Source of the DNA: Ruegeria sp. ANG-S4
GTDB taxonomy: Bacteria; Pseudomonadota; Alphaproteobacteria; Rhodobacterales; Rhodobacteraceae
Reading direction: 5' to 3'
DNA: 64,000 bases
Assembly (NCBI RefSeq): GCF_000814005.1
Contig: NZ_JWLK01000006.1
Span: 352,263-416,262 of the forward strand
Under the pieces are notes generated by a model. It made no database searches. It was not told the origin of the DNA and saw nothing but the letters and a program-made list of their open reading frames with translations. The stretch's first letter is position 1, and every line of letters begins with the position of its first letter. Both the position numbers and the translations under genes were made by a program. Positions 25,788 to 33,875 of the stretch are shown here, one piece after another.

Positions 25788-26108
25788 TCACATCAAACAG
25801 TCGTTGGGGCCCTCTAGTTCAACTGGAACTTCTTGACGTGCAAAGCAAATTTTTCTTGCCGGAAGGTTCACGCAAAACCCGCCATTTGCCCAGCTCCAGG
25901 ATCCCTTGCCAGCATCTGGATCAACCGCATCACAGCGTTTTCCCAAATATATCAAGTCGCCGTTTTCGCCGTTAAGAACGGCACCGTGCTCATTCCTAGT
26001 GGCGGTGTATTGAACCCCGTCAGAAGATATGTATGCCTGTGCCATCGTCGGAATAGCTAAAATCAATCCTAGTGCCACTACGATACCAATAGTTGTTTCG
26101 TTCTTCAT
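25788..26108 (-). CDS. Small exported hypothetical protein
   Basis: 106 residues with a Sec signal peptide (MKNETTIGIVVALGLILAIP, cleavage near AQA-Y). The mature part has four cysteines (RCDAV, GFCVN, KICFA, NDCLM), compatible with two disulfides in the periplasm. The start ATG 26108 follows a GAGGTG site. Divergent neighbours on both sides; no partner. Function unknown. Confidence 0.7.
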   Translation of the reverse strand: MKNETTIGIVVALGLILAIPTMAQAYISSDGVQYTATRNEHGAVLNGENGDLIYLGKRCDAVDPDAGKGSWSWANGGFCVNLPARKICFARQEVPVELEGPNDCLM

Positions 26109-26390
26109 TTAATCACCTCATGGTTGGTTGCAACCATTACGCATGCGTTCAACACATGGAAGACGTCCGATACGACTTTTTTCGTATCGAACAATTTGTC
26201 TCATTGAGAGAGCAGAATTAATCACAGCATGCTATCATCGAGTGAAGAGTCAGATACAGGGATATGCCAAATTCTCGCTGCAACAGTCTTTGCCGGAAAA
26301 ATCGCTTGATAAGATTGCCTTTTCTTGCGATTGCCAAGCAAAATCAAGGCATTGCCGCCAATGAATTCTTGATCGAACGGAAGCTACAAT

Positions 26391-26885
26391 TTGACTACAC
26401 CAAATGAACTTGGTCCTCACAACGCAATTTGGCTCGGCGACGGTGAGTGGATTAGCTGGGATGAGATCAACTGGCAGATTCAGTGCAAAGAGTGGCGAGC
26501 AAGGTATCCGAACGCCCGGCTCTCACTTGTGCCTATTTTCGAGCAACTGTTGGACGCTGCTGCCGCGTATTACGATACCACAGGCAGCCATCTTCAGGTC
26601 TACGGTGACATCGGTGAACTTTATGGCGCCATCACTTACGGTCTTGAGCTTCATAGGAACTACGCACAGGGATCAGACGGGCGCATGGGCAATGATTTCG
26701 TTGAGGTAAAGACGATTACACCATTCAAGAATAGAGACGAGGTCGTCGTCAACATGGATGGGAACTTCAGCAAATTGTTAGTGGTTCGTATTAACGAAGA
26801 CTTTGACCTGTCTCGCAAACTTGTCGACCGAAAGGACATACCCAAGAGAAAGGGCAAAGTCATAGTCAAATGGGCTGACATGTAG
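26391..26885 (+). CDS. Possible PD-(D/E)XK nuclease-like protein
   Basis: 164 residues from a TTG start with GGAAG 6 bp upstream. The centre reads GDIGELYGAITYGLELH, then GRMGNDFVEVKTITPF: E76, D102, E105 and K107 line up as the acidic residues and Glu-x-Lys of a PD-(D/E)XK core, with the Gly-rich turn before the Asp strand. The C-terminus is basic. Such folds occur in restriction enzymes and defence nucleases. It stands alone in the accessory region. Assignment is by eye only. Confidence 0.55.
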   Translation: MTTPNELGPHNAIWLGDGEWISWDEINWQIQCKEWRARYPNARLSLVPIFEQLLDAAAAYYDTTGSHLQVYGDIGELYGAITYGLELHRNYAQGSDGRMGNDFVEVKTITPFKNRDEVVVNMDGNFSKLLVVRINEDFDLSRKLVDRKDIPKRKGKVIVKWADM

Positions 26886-27466
26886 TCAGGCATGCACGGA
26901 GTCACTATCCTTTCCTTGTGACAAGTGACAACTGCACAAGGTCAACCAATTAACACTGACTCTAGGGGGTGCTGGCCATCTGATTTATTACTTTTGACCA
27001 GTCCGCCAGTTCCTCCAAAATCTGGTTCGAAGTTTGTTCGTTTGGGGGCACCAGAATGATTATTTTCAAAGGTCTTTCCGTTTCATGTGAATGGAACTCG
27101 GGCTTTTTGTTATGGATGTTCGGTTACCTAAAGGCCTCTTGAAGCTAGCGGAGATTGTGCAGAAAGAACGTCTGTACTGACCAGCTACCATCCAATTCTC
27201 GGTAGGAAAGAGATTGTCTAGGAGCTTGGCACTCAGGATTTGGCCCGAGCCTTGATGCTTCAAAAATGATGTCGGTGCCAAAGCCGTGTCGCCATTGAGC
27301 GGGGAAGGGAATGCTCCAATTCATGGTGGGCGAAGCAAACGACGCCGTGCGCGACAAGGAATTGGCGTCAAATTGCATGGGGCTTTCCGCCCAAACGACA
27401 ACAATCCGTTGGAAAACGTGCCCGACGTCCTAGGTTTTTGGTGGGAAACAAAAGGGCTTTGGGCGG
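26886..27466. other. Gene-poor stretch, possible decayed coding DNA
   Basis: About 580 bp. On the minus strand a frame of 77 codons (27145-27378) has a fairly protein-like segment (WSIPFPAQWRHGFGTDIIF) but no ribosome-binding site, and may be a fragment of an older gene. I cannot assign it. No RNA gene seen. Confidence 0.35.
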
Positions 27467-27700
27467 ATGTTGGAAGATAAACGCAAGGACTTGGACTCGG
27501 AAAAACAAAAGCGGTTGCTTAGAAAGCTTGTCGAGGACCTGAGCCGGACCGAGCCAGATTTATACTATCGACCCACCAGCGAAATCGCTTTGTTTTTGAC
27601 CAAATACATAGATGGCGATTCTGGCCTTTTGGCTGAGGAGAAGTCGCTGCTGAAACGCCTCAGTCAAAGAGACATCGAAGTCTTGTTGAGCTTGCATTGA
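27467..27700 (+). CDS. Small helical hypothetical protein
   Basis: 77 residues, charged and helical (KQKRLLRKLVEDLSR, LLKRLSQRDIEVLLSLH), no membrane segment. ATG 27467 has only a weak AAGGG site 9 bp upstream. It converges on the small basic protein at 27704 with a 3-bp gap. Possibly one half of a small regulatory or toxin-antitoxin pair, but nothing in the sequence shows that. Confidence 0.45.
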   Translation: MLEDKRKDLDSEKQKRLLRKLVEDLSRTEPDLYYRPTSEIALFLTKYIDGDSGLLAEEKSLLKRLSQRDIEVLLSLH

Positions 27701-27703
27701 GGT

Positions 27704-27919
27704 CTATGTCCCGCGCTTGCGGCTGAGCAATCCGTACTTCACGGCCCAGGATCGTAAGGACCGCCGTTTTCGACGTCCCTTTTTTATCGGCTCTTTCGCC
27801 TGTTTTCCGCCTTGTCGGTTGAATTCGTACACATCAATGACCCTTTCAGCGCAACCGCAGGCTTCGCCCATACCAACTTTGGCAAAGTAGAATTTTTCAA
27901 AGCTTTCCGGGTTTTTCAT
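27704..27919 (-). CDS. Small basic hypothetical protein
   Basis: 71 residues with a CGC motif in the middle and a very basic C-terminal half (KKGRRKRRSLRSW), which could bind nucleic acid. A strong ribosome-binding site (GGAGG, 6 bp before ATG 27919) supports expression. Function unknown. Confidence 0.6.
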   Translation of the reverse strand: MKNPESFEKFYFAKVGMGEACGCAERVIDVYEFNRQGGKQAKEPIKKGRRKRRSLRSWAVKYGLLSRKRGT

Positions 27920-28083
27920 CGTGATCCTCCGGCTTTATCCAAACCTTTTGCGGGTAAGAATCCAAATCAAAAGTTCTTGCGTGAATTGGGTTACTGACCG
28001 CCCGCTCGGAATCGATCATTCTGACCACATTGGTATGTTGCGTTGGTGTGTTTGAGAACGCGAAATTTTTTCTCCCTGTTAAT

Positions 28084-28110
28084 GGGGCGCGCCTAAAATA
28101 GGCGCGCCCC
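28084..28110. terminator. Perfect 12-bp inverted repeat, probable terminator
   Basis: GGGGCGCGCCTA and TAGGCGCGCCCC flank an AAA loop. On the plus strand it is followed by GTTTTCC, which would serve as a weak terminator. It lies in the gap between 27919 and 28204 and may isolate the accessory region from the chromosome. Confidence 0.55.
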
Positions 28111-28203
28111 GTTTTCCTATCACCCGCAGCCGTGGGGCATTTTTGCCTCGACCATCGGGAGAGATCATTAATGTGCGCTTATCTTCTTGCGCAACTCCAG
28201 AGC

Positions 28204-28674
28204 CTATATTCCAAATTTTGCCCTCATTGAGGCCAATTTTTTCTTCTGAGTATTCCCGTTGCGCTGTTTCTCTGCGCTGTGACGATACCAGTTCTTTTTG
28301 TCTTCCTGGAAACGTTCCCAGACCACGCCATCCGGTGCGGTTACAAAATCCCAGCACCAGGTTCCGTCATCGCTTTTGGCGACGCCGCCTTCTTCCCAAT
28401 ACCACTTGCTTTCGTGACACAGCTTGCCACGATTGGTCACGTACCACTTTCCTACACCGATAGCGTCGCCGGTTTTGTTAAGACCTTGGTATTCGCCACC
28501 GGGACCCCAATATGCAAATCCACCATTGTTCCAATGGCTTGTCTTACCGGCATAAAGGCTGGCGATTTGCTGAGGATCCGTGGGCTTTGCACCCTTCGGT
28601 TTCTTTTCTGCCAAGGCAGATGTTGCAAAAAATGCAGCCGTGAAAGTTGCGATCAAAAATGCGACGTTTCTCAT
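28204..28674 (-). CDS. DUF995-type exported protein
   Basis: 156 residues. A signal peptide (MRNVAFLIATFTAAFFATSA, cleavage near ALA-E) is followed by a compact domain whose order of motifs (GGFAYWGPGGEYQG, GKWYVTNRGKLCHESKWYW, TWCWDFVTAPDG) matches the DUF995 family: a Trp/Gly-rich small beta-domain with two conserved cysteines. These proteins are exported and of unknown function. ATG 28674 has an excellent GGAGG site 6 bp upstream; the longer frame to 28788 is rejected. Monocistronic. Confidence 0.8.
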   Translation of the reverse strand: MRNVAFLIATFTAAFFATSALAEKKPKGAKPTDPQQIASLYAGKTSHWNNGGFAYWGPGGEYQGLNKTGDAIGVGKWYVTNRGKLCHESKWYWEEGGVAKSDDGTWCWDFVTAPDGVVWERFQEDKKNWYRHSAEKQRNGNTQKKKLASMRAKFGI

Positions 28675-29039
28675 TATTTCCTCCAACACTTGTAAACTCA
28701 CGTCGTTTGTATTTGGCAGCGTGAACAGGCGCGTTTTCAGCCGTGGTTGCCGCAAAACGATCCTGTGCACGGGCCCAAAAAGGGGCACCTTGCCGGATCA
28801 CATTATGTCGAAAGCGATGCAACTAAGCAAATCTGCGACCCTTCAAGCGGCCTTGTCAGGTTCACGCCGCGTGGTCGCTGCCATCTTGCAATATAAGGTT
28901 TCGCAGAATTCGGGGCTTTCAATTATCTACTCGGGCACGGTTCGCTGCGATGATGGCGATGCGACGCCTTTGAACAGCTGCTTGCCCGCTTTTGGCGCAT
29001 CAAGCTGTCCTGGTTTCGTTCTTGCGACAGTGGCTTAAA
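28675..29039. other. Intergenic region upstream of the DUF995 gene
   Basis: About 365 bp with no convincing gene. It should carry the promoter of the DUF995 gene on the minus strand. A plus-strand frame running through it (28580-29038) is mostly antisense to the DUF995 gene and lacks a ribosome-binding site. Confidence 0.4.
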
Positions 29040-29048
29040 TGGACGGGG

Positions 29049-29535
29049 AAAAAAGTAGGGGCTGGTTGAGGGGGTAGAAACCAGCCCCTGTCTTTGATTC
29101 GAGGGGGTGAGTGGTATTTCTGTTCCCAGGCTACGCAATTGGACGCCCTTTCGGTATTGGGGGATTCCCGTAATGCCTCAAATTAAGTCGAAACGGTTTG
29201 TTTCCAGTGTGGGAACTGTAAGTTTCACAATGAATCGTAGACACAATTTTGCCGCAATGCGATCTTGTGTTTGCGGGCGACATGTCTTGATTTTAGCACG
29301 TTCTGGTTTTTTCGACTGGATTTGAGGGGGTTACCTAGTACGGCATGTCGCCCCACGAAACCTTCTGTCAGTAATTGAAGAACGAATTGCGTTTTTTGAA
29401 TGTCACGCGACGGGCGCATATTTCATCTAACAGTCGTAATTGGAACAATTAACACATGTACCAATGCAGGGCGGCGCGCCTTGATGGGATTTGCGATTTC
29501 AAAGAGGGGGTACGAGTGGGGCGCGTCGCACCTTA
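29049..29535 (-). ncRNA. Structured non-coding block, copy 1 (three motif hairpins)
   Basis: Three hairpins carry the motif CCCCCTC (minus strand) in an unpaired position. Hairpin 1 at 29058-29088 is a perfect 10-bp stem (GGGGCTGGTT/AACCAGCCCC) followed on the minus strand by TAC and six T residues: an intrinsic terminator. Hairpin 2 pairs 29275-29284 with 29344-29353 (GGGCGACATG/CATGTCGCCC). Hairpin 3 pairs 29471-29478 with 29522-29529. A further motif copy is at 29101-29107. The terminator shows that transcription is from the minus strand, starting either at an own promoter or as the 3' part of the gene at 29551. The loops resemble the C-rich anti-ribosome-binding-site loops of alphaproteobacterial sRNAs such as the CcsR and alpha-r14 families, but the motif is different (ACCCCCTC). 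Confidence 0.6.
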
Positions 29536-29550
29536 CTGCTTTCGGAAACC

Positions 29551-30111
29551 TCAATCGGACAAGAAATAGAACTCTCCGCTGTCGTGGATTTTCTTGTCCT
29601 GATCTGGGTTGCGCGTCGTAAGCGCAGCCACAATCGCGGTTCTGCACGCCGTCAGCGTCGATGTGTCGAGCAACTCGTAGAATGGGCCGGACCAGTTGTA
29701 GTGAGCCCTAACCAATTCCAGATGCACGCGTTCCCGAAAATCAGCCTCAGCCTCATCAACAAACCGGCTTACTCGCGACAACCCGAGTTGCGGTAACTCG
29801 GCTGCCACGACGACCCCGAATGAATTGGTCAGAAATTTTGGGCGCAGCAGTTCGGCGATCGGCTGAGAAGGCCCGTTCAGGCTATCACTTCGGACAATAT
29901 CACTCACTTCAAACTCGCAAAAAATGGCCAGCGCGTAGTTCGCATGCGCAATACGGCTTACCGTCGGAACAAAATACCTATCTGTCTTTGTTAAGGTCGC
30001 GCTTGAAAAGTTCAAAGCGATAAGTGCAAGACTTGGCCGTTTTCCCTGCTTTTTTGAGCGTTCTGCATCTGACTTTGCAAGTCTGGGTTTATCCCGCGAC
30101 AGGGTAGCCAC
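29551..30111 (-). CDS. Hypothetical protein
   Basis: 186 residues from GTG 30111 with an AAGG site upstream. Basic N-terminus, no membrane segment, no recognised motif; composition is consistent with a real protein but not compelling. Its stop lies 16 bp before the start of hairpin 3 of structured block copy 1 on the same strand, so that block could be its 3' untranslated region. Function unknown. Confidence 0.5.
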   Translation of the reverse strand: MATLSRDKPRLAKSDAERSKKQGKRPSLALIALNFSSATLTKTDRYFVPTVSRIAHANYALAIFCEFEVSDIVRSDSLNGPSQPIAELLRPKFLTNSFGVVVAAELPQLGLSRVSRFVDEAEADFRERVHLELVRAHYNWSGPFYELLDTSTLTACRTAIVAALTTRNPDQDKKIHDSGEFYFLSD

Positions 30112-30165
30112 CGCCTTACTTGATTCAGCACATTCACCTTTCCAATCGAAAACCGATCCAAAGCT

Positions 30166-30582
30166 TCACAGGGCGGGGTCGCGCGGTTCCCATGAATAGT
30201 GCGGCGCACGCTCGCCCAGGGCAAAGCGCGCGACATCAACAGCGTCGATCACCAGTGAAGCGGTGTTGAACGCGATCAAAAGAACAAGCCAAACATACAG
30301 GGCCGGTTCTGCTGACCGGTCCGGCATGTCGGCAAGAAAGATACCGATCATGGGGATCCATAAAGCATGGCCAATCCCAAGCAACCTCACAAACCCGAGC
30401 CGTAGGTAGATGACGATCATCAGGGAAACGCCAACTCCAACCGCAATGAGATTGTACCAAGCGTAGTAGCTGTCGAGGAACAGGAGCGATGCAAGGTTTA
30501 CGAGGATCAGACAAACGGCCCAGAGCCTGGACAATGGTCTGAACCGAAACAAGACTATCCAGAGGATTTCAAAGGCGCGCAT
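30166..30582 (-). CDS. Four-helix inner-membrane protein
   Basis: 138 residues with four hydrophobic helices (for example LWAVCLILVNLASLLFL, YNLIAVGVGVSLMIVIYL, HALWIPMIGIFLA, LYVWLVLLIAFNTASLVI) and a short polar C-terminal tail. ATG 30582 is the natural start. It lies between the two structured non-coding blocks. No family recognised; possibly a small integral membrane protein of the DoxX/DUF type, but I cannot say. Confidence 0.7.
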   Translation of the reverse strand: MRAFEILWIVLFRFRPLSRLWAVCLILVNLASLLFLDSYYAWYNLIAVGVGVSLMIVIYLRLGFVRLLGIGHALWIPMIGIFLADMPDRSAEPALYVWLVLLIAFNTASLVIDAVDVARFALGERAPHYSWEPRDPAL

Positions 30583-30820
30583 TGATGATCCTGTAAGCGA
30601 GACGAAACCAGCAATGCCACGACTACAGGTATCTGTCGACGCTCGCTATTGAACGCCGGGTTGCGAGGGTAGTCTCAAGCGGTTCGCTTTAAGTTGATTT
30701 GCATGCGCTTGGGATTGCGGCCGCGGATTGGGTCGGCTCCGGCTTCAAAACAAGTCCAGTCATTCGCCGGGTCCTTGCGCTTCTTCGCTCTCCAATCAAC
30801 GATCAATTGTCTCGGAACCC

Positions 30821-31335
30821 AAAAAGACTAAACCCGGACCACACAGGCTGAGGGGGTAAAAGCCTATTGGGGTCCGGGTTCACTGCGCGATATTCGCGTT
30901 GAGCTTATTGTCCTTGCGAATGACGATATCTCGGTTTCGGATCGCGCGGTATTAGGGGAATCCCCTAGAGACGCAGTTTTTGTTGCATTTCGGTTATGGT
31001 TTCACGCCCGAAAACAGTGAGTTTCCAAGAGAATCGTGGACACAATTTCGCCACAATGCCAATGTGAGTGTGCGGGCGGCATGTCCAGATTTTAGTATGT
31101 ACTGGTTTTTAAACTGGCTTTAGAGGGGGTTATGAGTACGACGTGCCGCCCCACCGCATCCCTCCAAAATACGCGAACCAACAAAATCAGTGGCTGATCG
31201 CTTTTTGCCAAAGGGCTCAACACTTAATCAAACTGTCACAATTCAACCATGTATTCGGTCTAACCAACAGGTGCGGCGCGTCTGGGGATGTCTGACGATT
31301 TTCTTTGAGGGGGTACGAGTTCGGCGCGTCGTACC
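30821..31335 (-). ncRNA. Structured non-coding block, copy 2 (three motif hairpins)
   Basis: A diverged second copy with the same order as copy 1. Hairpin 1 pairs 30831-30840 with 30871-30880 (AACCCGGACC/GGTCCGGGTT), with an inner AGGC/GCCT stem and the CCCCCTC motif in the loop, and is followed on the minus strand by TAGTC and five T residues. Hairpin 2 pairs 31074-31083 with 31142-31151. Hairpin 3 pairs 31270-31280 with 31325-31335. Motif-to-motif distances (273 and 184 bp) are close to those of copy 1 (256 and 180 bp). Around hairpin 2, primary sequence is also similar between copies (for example ACACAATTT, GATTTTAG, CTGGTTTTT). It lies 3' of the TonB gene, on the same strand. Confidence 0.6.
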
Positions 31336-31456
31336 ATTTGCACGACGCAGAGCATTCTTTGCTTTGGTCAGTTTGGCCGGTCAACCCAGCATCAACAAAC
31401 GGTCCCAAACCGAACAAGACTGACGATCCAGATTTTGCTTGGGAAATCCGGGCGGA

Positions 31457-32473
31457 TCAGTTGATCTGGTAAAAGAACGACAGCTTGCGACTGACCCCTC
31501 CCGGCGGGCGCGGGAAGGGGGCGGCACTTCGAACCTGGTCCTTCGCCGCGCGGTCAATGTCTGGCGAGCCTGAACTGTCGACGACATCGACCCATGCCAA
31601 AGAGCCGTCAGGATTTATTTCAAAGAAGACCTGCGCAAAACCTTTGGATGCCACGTAAACAAGCGGCGCGCGATTCAAATGAACCAAAACCTCGCCAGCA
31701 TAATTGGTCTCGTCGGCGTTGCCGGGTCCGCGCCCGCCAGACCGGGACGCGCGGTTTCTGGAACTGAAAGCGTCGGTTCCGTCCTGCCGGTACTGCGCCA
31801 GAGGTGAAACGACGGTTCGCTGCGGGTTGCGAAAAATCGCGAACTCATCGAATTCCTCTTCGGCATTGTCTTGCGGTTGGAGCGGTCTTTCTTCTGGCAG
31901 ACGGGGCCGAATTGACGCGGTGACGGCCAGATCCGACTCCTCGGCCGCCGTGGTTGCTTCCTCGGTCGGCGCAGGGGAAAGCGGCGGCTCAGGGCTTGGC
32001 GCTTCGACGGGTTCTGCGCTTTCGGCTGTTTCTGTCGCAGGCTGAACTGGCTCTACCGTCTGTGGTGCCTCGGCGTTTGACGGCGTTGAGTCCTCGGACG
32101 GCTCAACAGTTTCTGTCACATCGGGTTCTGGCGTGTTTGGTCGTATGATTGCCGAAGCGCCGGTGTCCGGGGCAAAGACCTGCTGAGGATCAGGTGAGGC
32201 TACTTTCGCGTCGCTGGTCGGAACTTCGGCGCTTTCAGGCTCGGGTGGGGGTTCGACGGGCGGTTCCGGTTCAATCTCTGGTTCCGGTTCGACCGGTTGA
32301 GGCGCAGGATCGGCGAAATCCTCGAACGTGGTCGTCAGCTCAACCGAATTGGAACGCCGTTGTTCCGAAGATTGTCTTGGCAGATCTGCAGTGCTGAACA
32401 TGAGCCCAAAAAGATGCGCACCCACGGACAATAAAATGGCCAAAACCGCGACAAATGCGGATTTGCGGATCAT
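31457..32473 (-). CDS. TonB-like energy transducer
   Basis: 338 residues. One N-terminal membrane helix (FVAVLAILLSVGAHLFGLMF) is followed by a long Pro/Glu-rich spacer (EPEPEIEPEPPVEPPPEPE), typical of TonB, that can span the periplasm, and a C-terminal TonB-fold domain (VLVHLNRAPLVYVASKGFAQ, FEINPDGSLAWVDVVDSSGS). Last gene of a minus-strand operon with two ExbD-like proteins and one ExbB; it overlaps the ExbD stop by 4 bp (ATGA). TonB systems carry proton-motive energy to the outer membrane. No TonB-dependent receptor is nearby; the adhesin is divergent from this operon. Confidence 0.88.
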   Translation of the reverse strand: MIRKSAFVAVLAILLSVGAHLFGLMFSTADLPRQSSEQRRSNSVELTTTFEDFADPAPQPVEPEPEIEPEPPVEPPPEPESAEVPTSDAKVASPDPQQVFAPDTGASAIIRPNTPEPDVTETVEPSEDSTPSNAEAPQTVEPVQPATETAESAEPVEAPSPEPPLSPAPTEEATTAAEESDLAVTASIRPRLPEERPLQPQDNAEEEFDEFAIFRNPQRTVVSPLAQYRQDGTDAFSSRNRASRSGGRGPGNADETNYAGEVLVHLNRAPLVYVASKGFAQVFFEINPDGSLAWVDVVDSSGSPDIDRAAKDQVRSAAPFPRPPGGVSRKLSFFYQIN

Positions 32474-32847
32474 TCCAGCGCCTGCCGCGTCACAAGAAGC
32501 ACGGATTGCGCACCAAACGCGCGCAGCTGTGCAGTGACTTCGATCAAGCGGGGACCCAAGGCGTCGCGATCCGGGACAATTCGTACCGGTTCCGTGGCAT
32601 GACGGGCCATGTAGGTCTCGGGATCAATCGGCGACCCTTGAAAACGGAGCGTTCCATCGCGACGCAGAACCAGAGTATCAGGCGGGTCGCGCCCCTCTAA
32701 CTCCCGAGTATCCACAAGTTCAAGATCTGGATCCAACGGCGTTGCGATTGTGCCTGCGATCAGGAAAAAGATCAGCATCAGGAACACGACGTTGATCAAG
32801 GGTATGGTCGAGTCTCGCTTGTGGCGGGGGCGGGCGTATCGGATCAT
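32470..32847 (-). CDS. exbD: ExbD/TolR family protein (second)
   Basis: 125 residues: a short basic cytoplasmic N-terminus, one membrane helix (IPLINVVFLMLIFFLIAGTI) and a periplasmic ExbD domain. The helix of ExbD normally carries a conserved Asp; here the equivalent position in the stretch STIPLINVVF is Asn rather than Asp. That is unusual and may mean that this subunit does not carry protons itself. ATG 32847 is chosen because upstream residues overlap the previous gene and are not ExbD-like. Middle of the operon, 4 bp after the first exbD. Confidence 0.82.
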   Translation of the reverse strand: MIRYARPRHKRDSTIPLINVVFLMLIFFLIAGTIATPLDPDLELVDTRELEGRDPPDTLVLRRDGTLRFQGSPIDPETYMARHATEPVRIVPDRDALGPRLIEVTAQLRAFGAQSVLLVTRQALE

Positions 32848-32851
32848 AGCG

Positions 32852-33217
32852 TCACTCCAAAACGGTGACCGCCAGATCATCTTGCCCGCGCAAAACAACC
32901 AGCAGGTCCACAAGGCGCTGTGCCGTAGTGTCCGGATCAAGACTGACGAGTACCTGGCCGGCCTGGAGTTCAGTTGCCAATTCGTCCAGAGCCAGCGGCA
33001 CGCCGTTCAATGACAACCTTTCGGCACCCAGCTGAACGAAGAAACGTTCTGACGGTTCGGTGGTTTCCGCGGCTCCGGCGGATGCCTGCGTCAACTCAAT
33101 TTCCCCGAACCTTGAAAACGTCGAAGACAGCATGAAAAAGAGGAGCAGCAAAAAGATCACGTCGATGAGTGGTGTCATCGACATGGGTCGGCGCACGAAG
33201 GGTGCCGGGTTACGCAT
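32852..33217 (-). CDS. exbD: ExbD/TolR family protein (first)
   Basis: 121 residues. The membrane segment (MTPLIDVIFLLLLFFMLSST) contains the conserved proton-carrying Asp of ExbD in the LIDVIF motif, which the sister protein lacks. The periplasmic domain follows. ATG 33217 overlaps the 3' end of exbB by 8 bp; the longer frame to 33403 lies inside exbB and is a shadow. With ExbB it makes the proton-driven motor for the TonB-like protein. Confidence 0.88.
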   Translation of the reverse strand: MRNPAPFVRRPMSMTPLIDVIFLLLLFFMLSSTFSRFGEIELTQASAGAAETTEPSERFFVQLGAERLSLNGVPLALDELATELQAGQVLVSLDPDTTAQRLVDLLVVLRGQDDLAVTVLE

Positions 33218-33875
33218 GCTCGGGCGTGGCCGCAAGACTGCTGGCTGCATCGGTGGCCGGAATGGCCTGACCAGGCACCAGAACGGTCCGAAGCGCCTTA
33301 TCGGCAAAAACACGTTCACGGGCCGTTCGGCTTTCAAGCCACGACAATACCATCGACGTCGGCATGGCAACGGCCAAACCGACTGCTGTGGTGACCAAAG
33401 CAACCCAAATCCCGCCTGCCAAAAGTGACGGGTCGACGGATGATCCGGCGGATTGAAGACTTTGAAAGGCGTTGATCATCCCAAGGACCGTTCCGAACAA
33501 GCCCAACAGCGGTGCAAGCTGAGCCACAGTGTCCAACAAGCGAAAGCCGCGTTCCAAACCGGCGAGTGCCAATCCCGCTTCGGCATCCAAACGGTCGTCC
33601 ACGCCCGGAACATCCGACGCGTCCATCGCAGCACCCACGATCGGCGCGAGGTAGCTGCTACTTTGGTTCAGCCGCATACGGGCCGCACTTCGGTCGCCTG
33701 CGTCCCAGGCGGCCAGCGCCTCGGACAGGACGCGGTGGCGCCCGACGCCGCAGGCTGCGAATTGCCAAAGTTTGTAGAGGGTCACGGCTAGGGTCAGAAC
33801 CGACATAACGATCAAAATCGCCACCACCGGTCCGCCGAGCGCCAGAATTTCCCGAAGGGCTGTCAAAGGGTTCAT
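33210..33875 (-). CDS. exbB: ExbB/TolQ/MotA family proton-channel protein
   Basis: 221 residues. Three membrane helices (VVAILIVMSVLTLAVTLY; LAPLLGLFGTVLGMINAF; VALVTTAVGLAVAMPTSM) and the signature APLLGLFGTVLGMI identify the ExbB/TolQ family. The start at ATG 33875 overlaps the stop of the upstream gene (ATGA), so the frame extending to 33926 is not used. It forms the pentameric core of the ExbB-ExbD motor in the inner membrane. Confidence 0.92.
   Translation of the reverse strand: MNPLTALREILALGGPVVAILIVMSVLTLAVTLYKLWQFAACGVGRHRVLSEALAAWDAGDRSAARMRLNQSSSYLAPIVGAAMDASDVPGVDDRLDAEAGLALAGLERGFRLLDTVAQLAPLLGLFGTVLGMINAFQSLQSAGSSVDPSLLAGGIWVALVTTAVGLAVAMPTSMVLSWLESRTARERVFADKALRTVLVPGQAIPATDAASSLAATPEHA

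Noticed and set aside
7655..28110. Integrative element bounded by a repeat of the tRNA-Thr 3' end
   Set aside because: No integrase gene and no second copy of the tRNA 3' end were seen, so element boundaries cannot be claimed.
29068..31313. GAGGGGG copies read as plus-strand ribosome-binding sites
   Set aside because: No start codons with coding frames follow them at suitable spacing, and they lie in hairpin loops in a repeated order.
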